Source of the DNA: Bacillota bacterium | GTDB lineage: Bacteria; Bacillota; Clostridia; Lachnospirales; Lachnospiraceae | Assembly: GCA_023443225.1 (NCBI GenBank) | Contig: JAEZVF010000043.1 | Span: 1-28,009, forward strand | Direction of reading: 5' to 3' | Length of the DNA stretch: 28,009 nucleotides | The notes under the pieces: generated by a model | Told to the model about the DNA's origin: nothing | Seen by the model: the letters and a program-made list of their open reading frames with translations, nothing else | Databases searched by the model: none | Shown: piece by piece, positions 8,305 through 16,381 of the stretch | Layout: each line of letters opens with the position of its first letter | Position numbering within the stretch: position 1 is the stretch's first letter | Position numbers and translations under genes: made by a program

Positions 8305-10836
8305 TTATTCAGTTAATAAGTCGTATGCAGTAATCTTTTTAATGCTATAAGCTTTTACCATCGTTATTACATAGATAAACACCACCATACAACAATCCAT
8401 GATTAAAATTGGAACTGGATTTACTTTAATATTCAGTCTGGTAAGCCCCATATTAATAAAAACCAATTGAAGTATATTACTTGCATAGAAGAATGTTGCA
8501 ACACTTCCAATTATGGTTCCGAATAGGCTAGTAAATGCATAACTTAAGGAAAGCTGGTAAACAAGATTCTTTGTGGTATATCCCATAGCTTTATAGATTC
8601 CATATTCTTGTCTTTTAGCACGTATCTGTGATTTCACCGTCATAGAAAGTACACCACCAATAATCAAGAATGTAATTATAATAATCATGGTTACAATACC
8701 ACCCATAACACTACCGAAGGAATTCAGCTGGGCATCCAGATAATCTCTAAGATCCGATATTTCATTAATTTTGTAAGCGGAAGAGTCACCGGATAATATT
8801 ATTTCTCCATCCAGCATTACGGAATAAGAAATGCTGTTCACCCCATAATCTGTAAGCAATTTTGCAATTTTTTCATCTGCGATTTTCGCTGCTTTGGCAT
8901 ACTTTTCAGATTCTAATTGGGAGATATCACTATCCGTAGATACATCATACTCATTCACTGCAACCTTATAAATTATCCTAAGCTTTTCTTTGAACATTTC
9001 TTTATCGACGCCTTCTTTAAGGTAAACATCAATCTGTCTGATTACAAATTGAGGTAGAATTGCTTTTATACCGTCAAGATGGAGAATGGACATGTATCCG
9101 TTATTGTTTGATGTCTGATAGATTCCAGTGACATAGAAATCCTGACTTCTTCCATTAGTTGTGACGGTAACCGTATCCCCGATGGATTTATTAAATTTCT
9201 TGCTTAGAACACCTGTGATTACAATCTCGTTGTTATAACGCGGTAGTTCTCCTTCATAGGTTTGTAGTACCTCCATTGCATCAAAATTATCACTGACAAT
9301 AACCTGAATTTCATCTTGTTCAAGCTTTACTGTTGTGAGGGTGGATAGGTTGGTTTTTCTTACCTCCTCCATCTTAAGAAGTTCTTTTGAAAAACTTTCT
9401 ACATCTGCATTCGCTGTTACACTAATTTGAAAATCCGATAATTCAAAACCACACGCATCCATGATTGCAGAATTATCCAGGCCAAACATAAGAAACATCA
9501 CCATAGATAATCCCATGGCAAATATTCCTCCAGCAATAATTAGAGAGAAGGAGATATTTGCTTTTTTGTGAAATAGGAGATTTTTTAATGCAATTCTATA
9601 ATGAACAGAGCCAGACCCCTTATGGAGTGGACATACATTTTTCTTGCTTTGATTACGATTCATTGTCTTGCTTAGCGCTTGTACGGGTGCTATTTTTAGC
9701 ATTCGTGTGCTACCTAAAAAAGCAGTAAGACTGATTAGGGAAAGAATGATAACAAAGCATAGGATATCAACCCCAATATGGATTCCAGGTTCCCAAGTCA
9801 ATCCTGCAGATAGCAAATAATTTCTCATAATAGGTACAGAAGAATAGGAAAGTAGAATTCCAAACATATAACCTGCCACGCTTAATAATTGATACTCCAA
9901 AATGATGGAAATCATAATCTGTTTTGTTGTATAACCCATGGAAAGTAACACTCCAATGCTCTGCATGGATTCTGACAGGCTTTCTACAATACGATGATGG
10001 ATAACAGCCATTATGATGATACATACTACAAGGGTAAATGCAACCAATATAGCTGCTGCAATACCAATAAACATTGTATAACCTGATTTCATGAAAGCGG
10101 CACTTAGGCAAGGTTGAACTGAACCCTCGGATATGGATTTGTAGCCGGTTACATTGGTAAAGTCTCTGGCGAATTTTTCTGAAACAGTTTGTATATTGGT
10201 GTCCAAATCTTTAAATCTTGCTGAAAGAATGGTTGCACGACCAATTTCTGCGTACAGTACATTGAAACTTTCCTCGGGAATAAAAAATTTTAAGAGCCCA
10301 CCACCAATGGAGCCATAATAAGTGGTCTCAAAGAAGCCTGCTATGATAAAGGAATAGGTCTTCCCTTTATATGTGATTACATAATCATCACCAACACAAA
10401 CCTGGTCTCCTTTCATCATAATTGGCACATAAATTGCTTTATCCTTTGGAATGGAATCATCCTCTTCAAGGGGGATTAACGGTGAAATCTGTCTATTACG
10501 ATCCTTATTAAAAAGAGCTGCACCAAATTCTAATTTGTTTTTATTATTCTTCGTATTTGGCATATAGATTACATCTTCTTTTTCTGCCAGGGATACACGG
10601 TCATCTTGAAAGACAAATTCTTCATACTCTTTTTTATAGGAATTTGCACTGGACATAGCTACGAATTGTGCACTGTTTAACTCTGCCTCTTTTTGTTCAT
10701 ACAAATGTCCCATTTGGTTGATTAGCGAAATACCTATATTCATTAAAGCAACAGCCAATAGAATAAATACAATAAAAGTAAATGAAGCCCCTTTTTTCTT
10801 CTTCAAATTCGCGATGGATAAACGTAAAGTTATCAT
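8305..10836 (-). CDS. ABC transporter permease with two FtsX domains
   Basis: Integral membrane part of an ABC system, 843 residues. Layout: helix 1 (about 17-40), a large extracytoplasmic domain (about 45-255), an FtsX-type three-helix block (about 257-375), a further helix (about 428-452), a second extracytoplasmic domain (about 465-715), and a second FtsX block (about 720-840). This is the tandem type-VII (MacB/LolE-like) arrangement rather than the ten-helix BceB form. Such proteins usually do not move a substrate through the membrane but transmit ATP-driven motion to periplasmic or cell-wall partners or remove peptides. Its Shine-Dalgarno GGGGTGG is inside the last codons of the ATPase gene, three bases upstream, so the two are coupled. 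Substrate unknown. Confidence 0.93.
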   Translation of the reverse strand: MITLRLSIANLKKKKGASFTFIVFILLAVALMNIGISLINQMGHLYEQKEAELNSAQFVAMSSANSYKKEYEEFVFQDDRVSLAEKEDVIYMPNTKNNKNKLEFGAALFNKDRNRQISPLIPLEEDDSIPKDKAIYVPIMMKGDQVCVGDDYVITYKGKTYSFIIAGFFETTYYGSIGGGLLKFFIPEESFNVLYAEIGRATILSARFKDLDTNIQTVSEKFARDFTNVTGYKSISEGSVQPCLSAAFMKSGYTMFIGIAAAILVAFTLVVCIIIMAVIHHRIVESLSESMQSIGVLLSMGYTTKQIMISIILEYQLLSVAGYMFGILLSYSSVPIMRNYLLSAGLTWEPGIHIGVDILCFVIILSLISLTAFLGSTRMLKIAPVQALSKTMNRNQSKKNVCPLHKGSGSVHYRIALKNLLFHKKANISFSLIIAGGIFAMGLSMVMFLMFGLDNSAIMDACGFELSDFQISVTANADVESFSKELLKMEEVRKTNLSTLTTVKLEQDEIQVIVSDNFDAMEVLQTYEGELPRYNNEIVITGVLSKKFNKSIGDTVTVTTNGRSQDFYVTGIYQTSNNNGYMSILHLDGIKAILPQFVIRQIDVYLKEGVDKEMFKEKLRIIYKVAVNEYDVSTDSDISQLESEKYAKAAKIADEKIAKLLTDYGVNSISYSVMLDGEIILSGDSSAYKINEISDLRDYLDAQLNSFGSVMGGIVTMIIIITFLIIGGVLSMTVKSQIRAKRQEYGIYKAMGYTTKNLVYQLSLSYAFTSLFGTIIGSVATFFYASNILQLVFINMGLTRLNIKVNPVPILIMDCCMVVFIYVITMVKAYSIKKITAYDLLTE

Positions 10837-10839
10837 ATG

Positions 10840-11601
10840 TTACCACCCCATTTCGCCTAAAAACTGTTGTAATTTCTGTTGACGAAGAATATTTTCTTCG
10901 GTGTTATAAGAATTTAATTCTATGCTTCCACATATATTTCCATCTTTTATGTAGAGAATCCGGTTTCCTCTAAGGGCTGTTTTGATATCATGAGTAACCA
11001 TAATTATGCTTTGTCCATCTTCATTCAATTTGGTAAGATGATCCAACACCTGTATGCTGGCAGAAGAATTCAGTGCACCAGTTGGCTCATCGGCAAATAG
11101 AATCTTTGGATTGTTTATAATTGCACGGACAATCGCCACTCGTTGTTTTTCACCGCCGGAAAGTTGGTTTGGATATTTAATAAAATCCTGCTCGTTTAAA
11201 CCGGTACTTTTCAGTAGATATTCAGCGTTCTTTTCTACCTCTTTTTTATTACGGTTGCTTAGTAACCCGCTGGTTAATACATTATCTAACACATTCATAT
11301 TGTCTAGCAGATAAATTGATTGAAATACAAAACCACAATATTTTCTTCTTATCAGGGCAAGCTTATCATTATTAAGCTTTGAAATATTTTCCTGTCCAAT
11401 GTAAACATCGCCTACAGTAGGGACATCCATACCAGACAAGGCATACAACAATGTTGACTTGCCAGAGCCAGAGCTTCCCATAATTACTGTAAAATCGCCT
11501 TCTCTTATCTGTAGATCCAAATTCTTGAGTACATGCTGTTGTATGCCGCCATTGGAAAATGACTTACATAATTTATTGGTTCTTAATATTATATTCTCCA
11601 T
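10840..11601 (-). CDS. ABC transporter ATP-binding protein (MacB/LolD type)
   Basis: Nucleotide-binding subunit for the following FtsX permease. It shows Walker A GSSGSGKST, a Q-loop in FVFQSIYLL, signature LSGGEKQRVAIVRA, Walker B ILFADEPTGALNS and the switch histidine in IIMVTHD, all in canonical form, so ATP hydrolysis should be intact. The open frame extends to a TTG at 11655, but the family begins at the residues MENIILRTNKLCKSF, and AAAGAAAGAG lies nine bases before that ATG (11601), so I choose this start; an ATG at 11610 is the alternative. The protein has about 253 residues from this start, near family norm. First gene of the minus-strand operon ATPase-permease-serine hydrolase; upstream lies a direct repeat that may bind the neighbouring response regulator. 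Confidence 0.93.
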   Translation of the reverse strand: MENIILRTNKLCKSFSNGGIQQHVLKNLDLQIREGDFTVIMGSSGSGKSTLLYALSGMDVPTVGDVYIGQENISKLNNDKLALIRRKYCGFVFQSIYLLDNMNVLDNVLTSGLLSNRNKKEVEKNAEYLLKSTGLNEQDFIKYPNQLSGGEKQRVAIVRAIINNPKILFADEPTGALNSSASIQVLDHLTKLNEDGQSIIMVTHDIKTALRGNRILYIKDGNICGSIELNSYNTEENILRQQKLQQFLGEMGW

Positions 11602-11679
11602 ATTTTTCATCTCTTTCTTTGTTCTTTTCTTGAAGTGTAATCGTTTGAAAACCAAAAGTCTTTAAAACCTTCCTTCCTG

Positions 11680-11698
11680 TTTCTTAAATCTTTCTTAA
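11680..11698 (-). promoter_or_regulatory. Tandem TTTCTTAA boxes, candidate response-regulator operator
   Basis: TTTCTTAA occurs at 11680-11687 and again at 11691-11698, a spacing of exactly 11 bases start to start, upstream of the ABC ATPase gene (TTAAGAAA twice on the coding strand). OmpR-family regulators typically bind paired direct repeats of 10-11 bp period just upstream of a weak -35. Downstream on the minus strand a poor TAAAGA could serve as an activator-dependent -10. The link to the adjacent regulator is inference. Confidence 0.4.
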
Positions 11699-11790
11699 TT
11701 TAAGTTCTCTAGGAGTGGTAAAAGTGAACAATGTAAATAAAAATCTTATATTGCAAAGTAACCAAAGTTTTATTAATTGTCTGAAAGTAC

Positions 11791-11819
11791 TTACTAAAAT
11801 GAAAAAAGTATGATACAAT
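11791..11819 (+). promoter_or_regulatory. Promoter of the small ORF-CarD transcript
   Basis: TTACTA (11791-11796), 17 bases, then TACAAT (11814-11819) preceded by TGA, giving an extended -10. The next 150 bases hold no gene but include a terminator-like hairpin. Confidence 0.55.
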
Positions 11820-11894
11820 GGAATAAGAAAGAATAAATAATGAGATAGAAAGGCTGACTAATAATTTCATAGGCAGACAAAAGGGGGATACGTT

Positions 11895-11937
11895 TCGCTC
11901 ATATTCATTGAGTGTAGCGATTTTTTTATATTAGGAA
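11895..11937 (+). terminator. Leader terminator or attenuator before the small ORF
   Basis: TCGCT (11895-11899) can pair with AGCGA (11926-11930), directly followed by seven Ts (11931-11937). An alternative pairing of CGCTCA with TGAGTG inside the same segment would exclude that stem. It lies about 75 bases after a promoter and about 40 bases before the next ORF, the layout of an attenuator. No known riboswitch class was recognised in the leader. Confidence 0.45.
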
Positions 11938-11974
11938 CTAGATGTTTTTTTGTTAATCGAAAGAAGGTGAAGTT

Positions 11975-12121
11975 ATGTTTAAAATCGGTGAAGCGAAAGA
12001 AGAGGTTTGCTTTTCAAAATTAAAATTACCCAAAGAAATACCGGTACCTTCTTACCTTGATAACAAGAACACGATTATTAGAGGTAGTATCTCAACTATT
12101 GAAATTAAATTTTTAAAGTAA
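11975..12121 (+). CDS. Small 48-residue protein of unknown function
   Basis: An ATG at 11975 with a good AAGAAGGTGAAG Shine-Dalgarno opens a 48-codon frame ending at TAA 12119-12121. The stop codon lies against the AAGGAG of the next gene, so the two would be translated together. The protein is lysine-rich, has no membrane segment, and begins MFKIGEAKEEVCFSKLKL. Its first five residues (M-aromatic-K/E-I-G) resemble the start of the CarD-like protein that follows (MYEIGD), and the rest does not align by eye. I do not recognise a family. The ribosome binding site and tight spacing support that it is a real gene. Confidence 0.55.
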   Translation: MFKIGEAKEEVCFSKLKLPKEIPVPSYLDNKNTIIRGSISTIEIKFLK

Positions 12122-12134
12122 AGGAGTGATAAAC

Positions 12135-12650
12135 ATGTATGAAATCGGCGATTATATTATTTATGGTAATAATGGTGTTTGCAGAGTGGAAAGTGTTGGG
12201 CCTTTAAACTCACCCGATATACCCAAGGACAGAGTTTATTACACTTTATCTCCATATTATATGAAGGGTAGCAGAATCTTTACTCCCGCAGACAATCAAA
12301 AAGTAATCATGAGGCCAGTAATTTCAAAAGAGGAAGCGTTGGAGCTTATTGATAATATAAAAGACATTGATTCCTTGTGGATTCCAGATGAAAAGAAACA
12401 GGAATACCAATACAAAGAGGCACTTCGAACATGTGATTGCAGTGATTTGGTTAAAATAATAAAGACCATATATATGCGAAAACAATCTAGAATGGAAGAA
12501 GGAAAAAAGATAACCTCAAGTGATGAGAAGTATTTCCAGATGGCAGAGGATAGATTGTATGGAGAACTAGCTATCTCACTAGATATGGATATCGAGGACG
12601 TTAAGGAATTTGTCGTTGCAAGAGTAGAACAGCTGACGGCTGCTCAATAA
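12135..12650 (+). CDS. CarD-family transcription factor (CarD/CdnL/TRCF domain)
   Basis: Protein of 171 residues with the N-terminal Tudor-like RNA polymerase-interaction domain of CarD/CdnL proteins (YEIGDYIIYGNNGVCRVESV, then PKDRVYYTLSPYYMKGSRIFTPAD), followed by an all-helical C-terminal domain (about 70-171) with KIIKTIYMRKQSRMEEGKK and SSDEKYFQMAEDRLYGELA, typical for the DNA-contacting half. CarD proteins bind the beta subunit of RNA polymerase and stabilise or modulate open promoter complexes. The frame is open from a GTG at 12126, but that codon lies inside the AAGGAG ribosome binding site (12121-12126), so the ATG at 12135 is the start. Several clostridia carry more than one CarD paralogue, and this one's target set cannot be read from sequence. 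It follows the 48-codon ORF and ends before a strong hairpin. Confidence 0.9.
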   Translation: MYEIGDYIIYGNNGVCRVESVGPLNSPDIPKDRVYYTLSPYYMKGSRIFTPADNQKVIMRPVISKEEALELIDNIKDIDSLWIPDEKKQEYQYKEALRTCDCSDLVKIIKTIYMRKQSRMEEGKKITSSDEKYFQMAEDRLYGELAISLDMDIEDVKEFVVARVEQLTAAQ

Positions 12651-12666
12651 ATCATTTATCGAAAGA

Positions 12667-12725
12667 ATCCCCTAGTGCAAATGTAAAACAGTAGTGGTTA
12701 AGCATTAGGGGATGTATTATTTTTA
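12667..12725 (+). terminator. Terminator after the CarD-like gene
   Basis: A 12-bp stem (12667-12678 with 12702-12713, one G-T pair, core TCCCCTA/TAGGGGA) is followed by TATTATTTTTA. It lies between convergent genes and overlaps the end of the EamA gene only in its T-rich tail. Confidence 0.7.
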
Positions 12726-13607
12726 TGATGTCCTCTCGGAAAGGATTAAGCCAGTCAGGGTAAGAAGTGCACCTAATAACGTAAATGTTGTGATGGTTTC
12801 GTGTAAAATAATGTTAGAGGTAATAATTGTGATTACAGGTACCAGATAAATATAGGAACTGGTTTTAATCGCTCCCAGTACACCCACACACCAGTTCCAA
12901 GTGATAAAACACAATGCTGAAGCTCCCAAACCAAGGAATACTATATTAAATAGGATGACAGGGTCCGTAAAGTGGGTTAGATTTATGTCAAAATCTATAA
13001 ATGTCATTACTGGTATCATAAAAATCAAGCCATAAAAGAAGATTCTTCTGGTACAGCTGATAATGTGATACCCTAGACTAGTAATTCTTCGCATTAGAAC
13101 TGAATATACCGACCAAAATAAACAGGCTAGAACTACTAAGAGATCTCCTTTCGGATTAATTTTTAAATAAAAACATCCATTTAATGTAATTAATAGGATT
13201 CCAAAGAATGCAATAGCAAAACTGATAAAAAATCGAGCTTTCAGCCTTTCACCCTTTAAAAAGAAATGTGCTATAACCGCGGTGAAAAATGGTGAAATAG
13301 ATACAATAATGCCTACATTTGAAGCCAATGTATAGGTCAGTGCTAGATTTTCCAACAAGAAATACATGGTAACTCCACAAGCACCTGCAATGATAAAAAG
13401 CAATTCTTCCTTCTTGTTTTTTGTTTTTAGTATCTTTGGCTGAATCAAACATAAAGCTACATAACCGATGATAAAGCGGAAGAAGAGTATCTCATAAGGA
13501 GAAAAGGCAGAAAGGAGAATTTTTGTTGATATAAAAGTAGTTCCCCAGATTGTAATAGTAAACAATGCTACTAAATGTCCAGCTACAGCGGAATTTAATT
13601 TCTTCAT
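12723..13607 (-). CDS. EamA/DMT-family transporter
   Basis: Ten-helix drug/metabolite transporter of 294 residues built from two EamA repeats (about 10-140 and 152-292). The first repeat opens with the typical IWGTTFISTKILL and has YEILFFRFIIGY; the second includes GDLLVVLACLFWSVYSVLMRR and ends YLVPVITIITSNIILHETIT. Members export amino acids, metabolites or dyes by proton exchange; the substrate here is unknown. Its ATG overlaps the stop of the AraC-type gene (ATGA at 13604-13607, minus strand), so both are coupled, and the regulator probably controls this exporter in response to its substrate. Confidence 0.93.
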   Translation of the reverse strand: MKKLNSAVAGHLVALFTITIWGTTFISTKILLSAFSPYEILFFRFIIGYVALCLIQPKILKTKNKKEELLFIIAGACGVTMYFLLENLALTYTLASNVGIIVSISPFFTAVIAHFFLKGERLKARFFISFAIAFFGILLITLNGCFYLKINPKGDLLVVLACLFWSVYSVLMRRITSLGYHIISCTRRIFFYGLIFMIPVMTFIDFDINLTHFTDPVILFNIVFLGLGASALCFITWNWCVGVLGAIKTSSYIYLVPVITIITSNIILHETITTFTLLGALLTLTGLILSERTS

Positions 13608-14458
13608 GACTGTTCCTCCAAAACCATGGATTGTGAAACAGAGGAATTACGAAAGATTCGCATATATTGCCATGGTGTTAAACCAATAAATTTCTTAAAG
13701 AAATTTGTAAAATGACTTTGATCGTGAAAACCTGTTCGAAGTGCCACTTCTACTGGAGGAATACCCATCTCTAAGAATTTCTTTGCATTCCCAATACGGA
13801 TGGTTTCTAGATAACTGTATGGAGAAATCCCTTTCTGCTGAGTGAAGGAACGTAAAAAATGATATTTGCTCATATTTGATAAGTTGCTTAATTCATCTAA
13901 ACTTATTGCCTTTGCATAATTTATTTCCATATAGTCACACACAGCTTGAAACTGGGAAGATGTTTCAGTTATTATAAGGTCTTCAGTATTTTTAACATAC
14001 TGTTGTATTAGTTGACTAATTAAGAAAAGATAAAGTTCTTCTTTAACAAAGTCGGTTTCTTCTTCGCAAATCATACGATGTAGTTCTTTTAATGATTCGT
14101 TTAGATCACTTTGATAAAGCACGGTTTTTGAAAAAATTGGAAGATATTCCTGGCCAGTGATTTCAAATACAGTTTTAATCATAATTTCCGGTTGAATATT
14201 AATACACCGATAATCTAATGCCCTACCATCAATCTGTTCACAGGTATGTACATCCCTCGGATTAAAGATGGTAATGTCTCCAGGATTTAAAATATATTCT
14301 TTGTTTTTGCATTGTAGGTACCGCCGTCCTGCTTCAATAAATCCAATCACATAGTAATCATGAAAATGATTCGGAAATTTCTGCATAATCCCCTGAAAAC
14401 GATAAGTTTCTATCTGTAAGCCTGTATCATAGCATACGTTTCTTGTTTCATGTGGCAT
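13604..14458 (-). CDS. AraC-family transcriptional regulator with cupin sensor
   Basis: Protein of 284 residues. The N-terminal cupin domain (about 15-140) contains FPNHFHDYYVIGFIEAG, ILNPGDITIFNPRDVHTC, typical of ligand-sensing AraC proteins. The C-terminal domain (about 175-275) has two helix-turn-helix motifs, with ISLDELSNLSNMSKYHFLRSF and the signature segment PPVEVALRTGFHDQSHFTNFFKKFIGLTPWQY. A strong AAGGAGGG precedes the ATG. It is the first gene of a two-gene operon with the EamA exporter and is divergent from the M1 peptidase gene. Ligand unknown; an amino acid or related metabolite is a reasonable guess from the context of similar pairs. Confidence 0.93.
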   Translation of the reverse strand: MPHETRNVCYDTGLQIETYRFQGIMQKFPNHFHDYYVIGFIEAGRRYLQCKNKEYILNPGDITIFNPRDVHTCEQIDGRALDYRCINIQPEIMIKTVFEITGQEYLPIFSKTVLYQSDLNESLKELHRMICEEETDFVKEELYLFLISQLIQQYVKNTEDLIITETSSQFQAVCDYMEINYAKAISLDELSNLSNMSKYHFLRSFTQQKGISPYSYLETIRIGNAKKFLEMGIPPVEVALRTGFHDQSHFTNFFKKFIGLTPWQYMRIFRNSSVSQSMVLEEQS

Positions 14459-14625
14459 AACTCGCCCTCCTTTTTATTTGATAGTAAGAATACCATAAGG
14501 AACTTCGGATTGATTGCATAATATTGCTCATTTGTAAATATTTTCGATAACCTTTAGAGAAAAAATACATCATAAGAATATCATAAAAAGATGCAGCATT
14601 AAAGATTTCTTAAATTTTTATTACA

Positions 14626-14646
14626 TTATAGTTAAGTGTACTATAA
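14626..14646 (+). promoter_or_regulatory. Dyad operator candidate in the M1 peptidase promoter
   Basis: TTATAGT (14626-14632) and ACTATAA (14640-14646) form a perfect 7-bp inverted repeat with a 7-base centre. The dyad covers the -35 region of the extended -10 promoter TGGTATAAT (14659-14667). That position suits a repressor. The remaining part of the 267-base divergent intergenic region shows no gene. Confidence 0.4.
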
Positions 14647-14658
14647 AGTGTGAAATTT

Positions 14659-14667
14659 TGGTATAAT
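14659..14667 (+). promoter_or_regulatory. Extended -10 promoter of the M1 peptidase gene
   Basis: TGG followed by perfect TATAAT (14662-14667), about 58 bases before the start codon. The -35 position is not a good match, as expected for an extended -10 promoter. Confidence 0.5.
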
Positions 14668-14725
14668 GACATTTGAGGTTTCAAATTGAAAATAGTATAA
14701 ATAAAAACTAGTAAAGGGGATTTTT

Positions 14726-16270
14726 ATGAAGAAGATACTACTCTTGTTCGGCTTCTGTATCTTATTGCTCAACGGATGCTCAAAAGATATTGCAGAAAAG
14801 GAAATTACAAAAGAAAATACGGTTATAAATGAAATAATTCAAGCAGAATCTGCACTAAACGTATCCGTACAGAGAGAATTTGATACCATGTTACTTTCAC
14901 CTGCGAACACGGATGAGGACAAAGTTGATAAACCTTCGTATCAAATGGACTTAACCTATGATCCTGATACTCATACTATTTCTGGGAAAGAAACCGTTAC
15001 ATTCGCAAATACTTCCAGTAATGAGTGGAAAGAAGTCTGTTTCCGTGACTTTCCAAGTGATCAAAGTTTTCAAGATTCAAAGAATGCAGGGATAACGGAG
15101 ATTGACAATATAAAGATAAAGTATCCTTCAGGAAATACAATGAGTTCATCACTTACACGTGATAAAAAGAATGATTCTATTATTTATTTTACCCTTGCTG
15201 AACCACTAAAGCCAAAGGAAACTATCACAGTAAGCTTTGATATCTGTGTTCATATACCAGAGAGAAATGACCGTTTTGGATATAATGAAATTGGATGTAA
15301 TCTAGGTTATTTCTTTCCAATTCTATCTATGTATGTAGATGGAAAGTGGGAAAACCATCCATACTATGAACTTGGGGAATGTACGTACACAGAATGTAGT
15401 ACATTTGCAGTAAAGGTTACTGCTCCAGAAGGCTATATGATTGTGACTACGGGTGATTTGGCGAAAAAGGATGGAAATAGTTCAGAGTTTGATGCAGACA
15501 ATGTACGCGACTTTACTATGGTAATCAGTAACAAATACCATGTGATCAGTAAGGAACATGCAGGAGTAACCATAAACAGTTATTATATTGATGGTGATGA
15601 AGAAGGCGCAAAAGTAGTTCTTCAGGCTGTCGCAGATTCTATTGATGTATACAATAAAACGATTGGACAATACCCCTATGATTCCTTAGATGCATTAGAA
15701 GTACTTTTAACTGGTGCAGGAGGAATGGAATATCCACAGCTGATTATGATTGATAAGAACTGCTATCAGTTGGGTAAAGTTACACTTCAACGTGTAACTG
15801 CCCATGAAACAGCACACCAATGGTTTTATGGAATCATTGGAAATGATTCCTATGATGAAGCTTGGATTGACGAAGGACTTGCTAGCTATTTAGAAATCGT
15901 GTATTTTGAGAAAGTTGATCCGAAATTGGCTAAAAACATGCTGAAAAACAGCGTATCAAAAGAAGTTTATAGCAATAAAGATAGTAAGTTCGGGCTATTT
16001 GATATTAACAATAAGGTATCTGATTTTAGTAATGACTTTTCCTATGTAATGACCGTTTATAACCGCGCCAGTGAATTTTTGGTAACACTTCGGCAAACTA
16101 TGGGAAAAGAAGATTTTAACTCTGCCCTACAGGATATATATACAAATTACAAATTTAAGATTACAGATACGAAATCCGTTCTAAAGATATTCCAAAATGC
16201 CACTGAAGTCGATTTATCTGATTTATTTGAATATTATTTTAATGAAGAACTGGATTCAAAACCATTATAG
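14726..16270 (+). CDS. M1-family metallopeptidase lipoprotein
   Basis: Surface-anchored zinc peptidase of the M1 (gluzincin aminopeptidase) family, 514 residues. A type II signal peptide with lipobox LLNGC (Cys18) anchors it outside the membrane. After a beta-rich N-terminal domain come the substrate-recognition motif GGMEYP (about 332-337) and the zinc site HETAH (His360, Glu361, His364) with the third ligand Glu383, giving the exact HEXXH-X18-E spacing. It ends after the catalytic domain plus a short helical region, without the large C-terminal helical domain of classical PepN, as in other short bacterial M1 proteins. AAAGGGG precedes the ATG. It probably trims extracellular peptides. Divergent from the AraC/EamA operon; followed by a separate promoter. 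Confidence 0.93.
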   Translation: MKKILLLFGFCILLLNGCSKDIAEKEITKENTVINEIIQAESALNVSVQREFDTMLLSPANTDEDKVDKPSYQMDLTYDPDTHTISGKETVTFANTSSNEWKEVCFRDFPSDQSFQDSKNAGITEIDNIKIKYPSGNTMSSSLTRDKKNDSIIYFTLAEPLKPKETITVSFDICVHIPERNDRFGYNEIGCNLGYFFPILSMYVDGKWENHPYYELGECTYTECSTFAVKVTAPEGYMIVTTGDLAKKDGNSSEFDADNVRDFTMVISNKYHVISKEHAGVTINSYYIDGDEEGAKVVLQAVADSIDVYNKTIGQYPYDSLDALEVLLTGAGGMEYPQLIMIDKNCYQLGKVTLQRVTAHETAHQWFYGIIGNDSYDEAWIDEGLASYLEIVYFEKVDPKLAKNMLKNSVSKEVYSNKDSKFGLFDINNKVSDFSNDFSYVMTVYNRASEFLVTLRQTMGKEDFNSALQDIYTNYKFKITDTKSVLKIFQNATEVDLSDLFEYYFNEELDSKPL

Positions 16271-16309
16271 AAATCTACAGATTTTAATTGTATTTTAATG
16301 TGGTATTTA

Positions 16310-16338
16310 TTGACATACACTTGTGATTGTTATATTAT
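16310..16338 (+). promoter_or_regulatory. Consensus promoter of the secreted protein gene
   Basis: Perfect TTGACA (16310-16315), 17-base spacer, TATTAT (16333-16338). A strong housekeeping-type promoter 44 bases before the start codon, with AAGGAGG as ribosome binding site. Confidence 0.75.
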
Positions 16339-16381
16339 TAACTATAACAAAAATGATATTTATTAAGGAGGAAATAAAATT

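Noticed and set aside
11054..11314. Plus-strand ORFs opposite the ABC ATPase gene
   Set aside because: They are antisense shadows of conserved ATPase motifs, without Shine-Dalgarno or codon pattern of their own.
8305..11601. BceAB-type bacitracin transporter
   Set aside because: The permease has a tandem FtsX layout with two large extracytoplasmic domains, not the ten-helix BceB topology with one large loop, and the kinase has a sizeable sensor loop rather than the minimal Bce type.
11820..11940. Known riboswitch in the CarD leader
   Set aside because: I could not match the leader to any conserved riboswitch core; only the terminator-like hairpin is supported.
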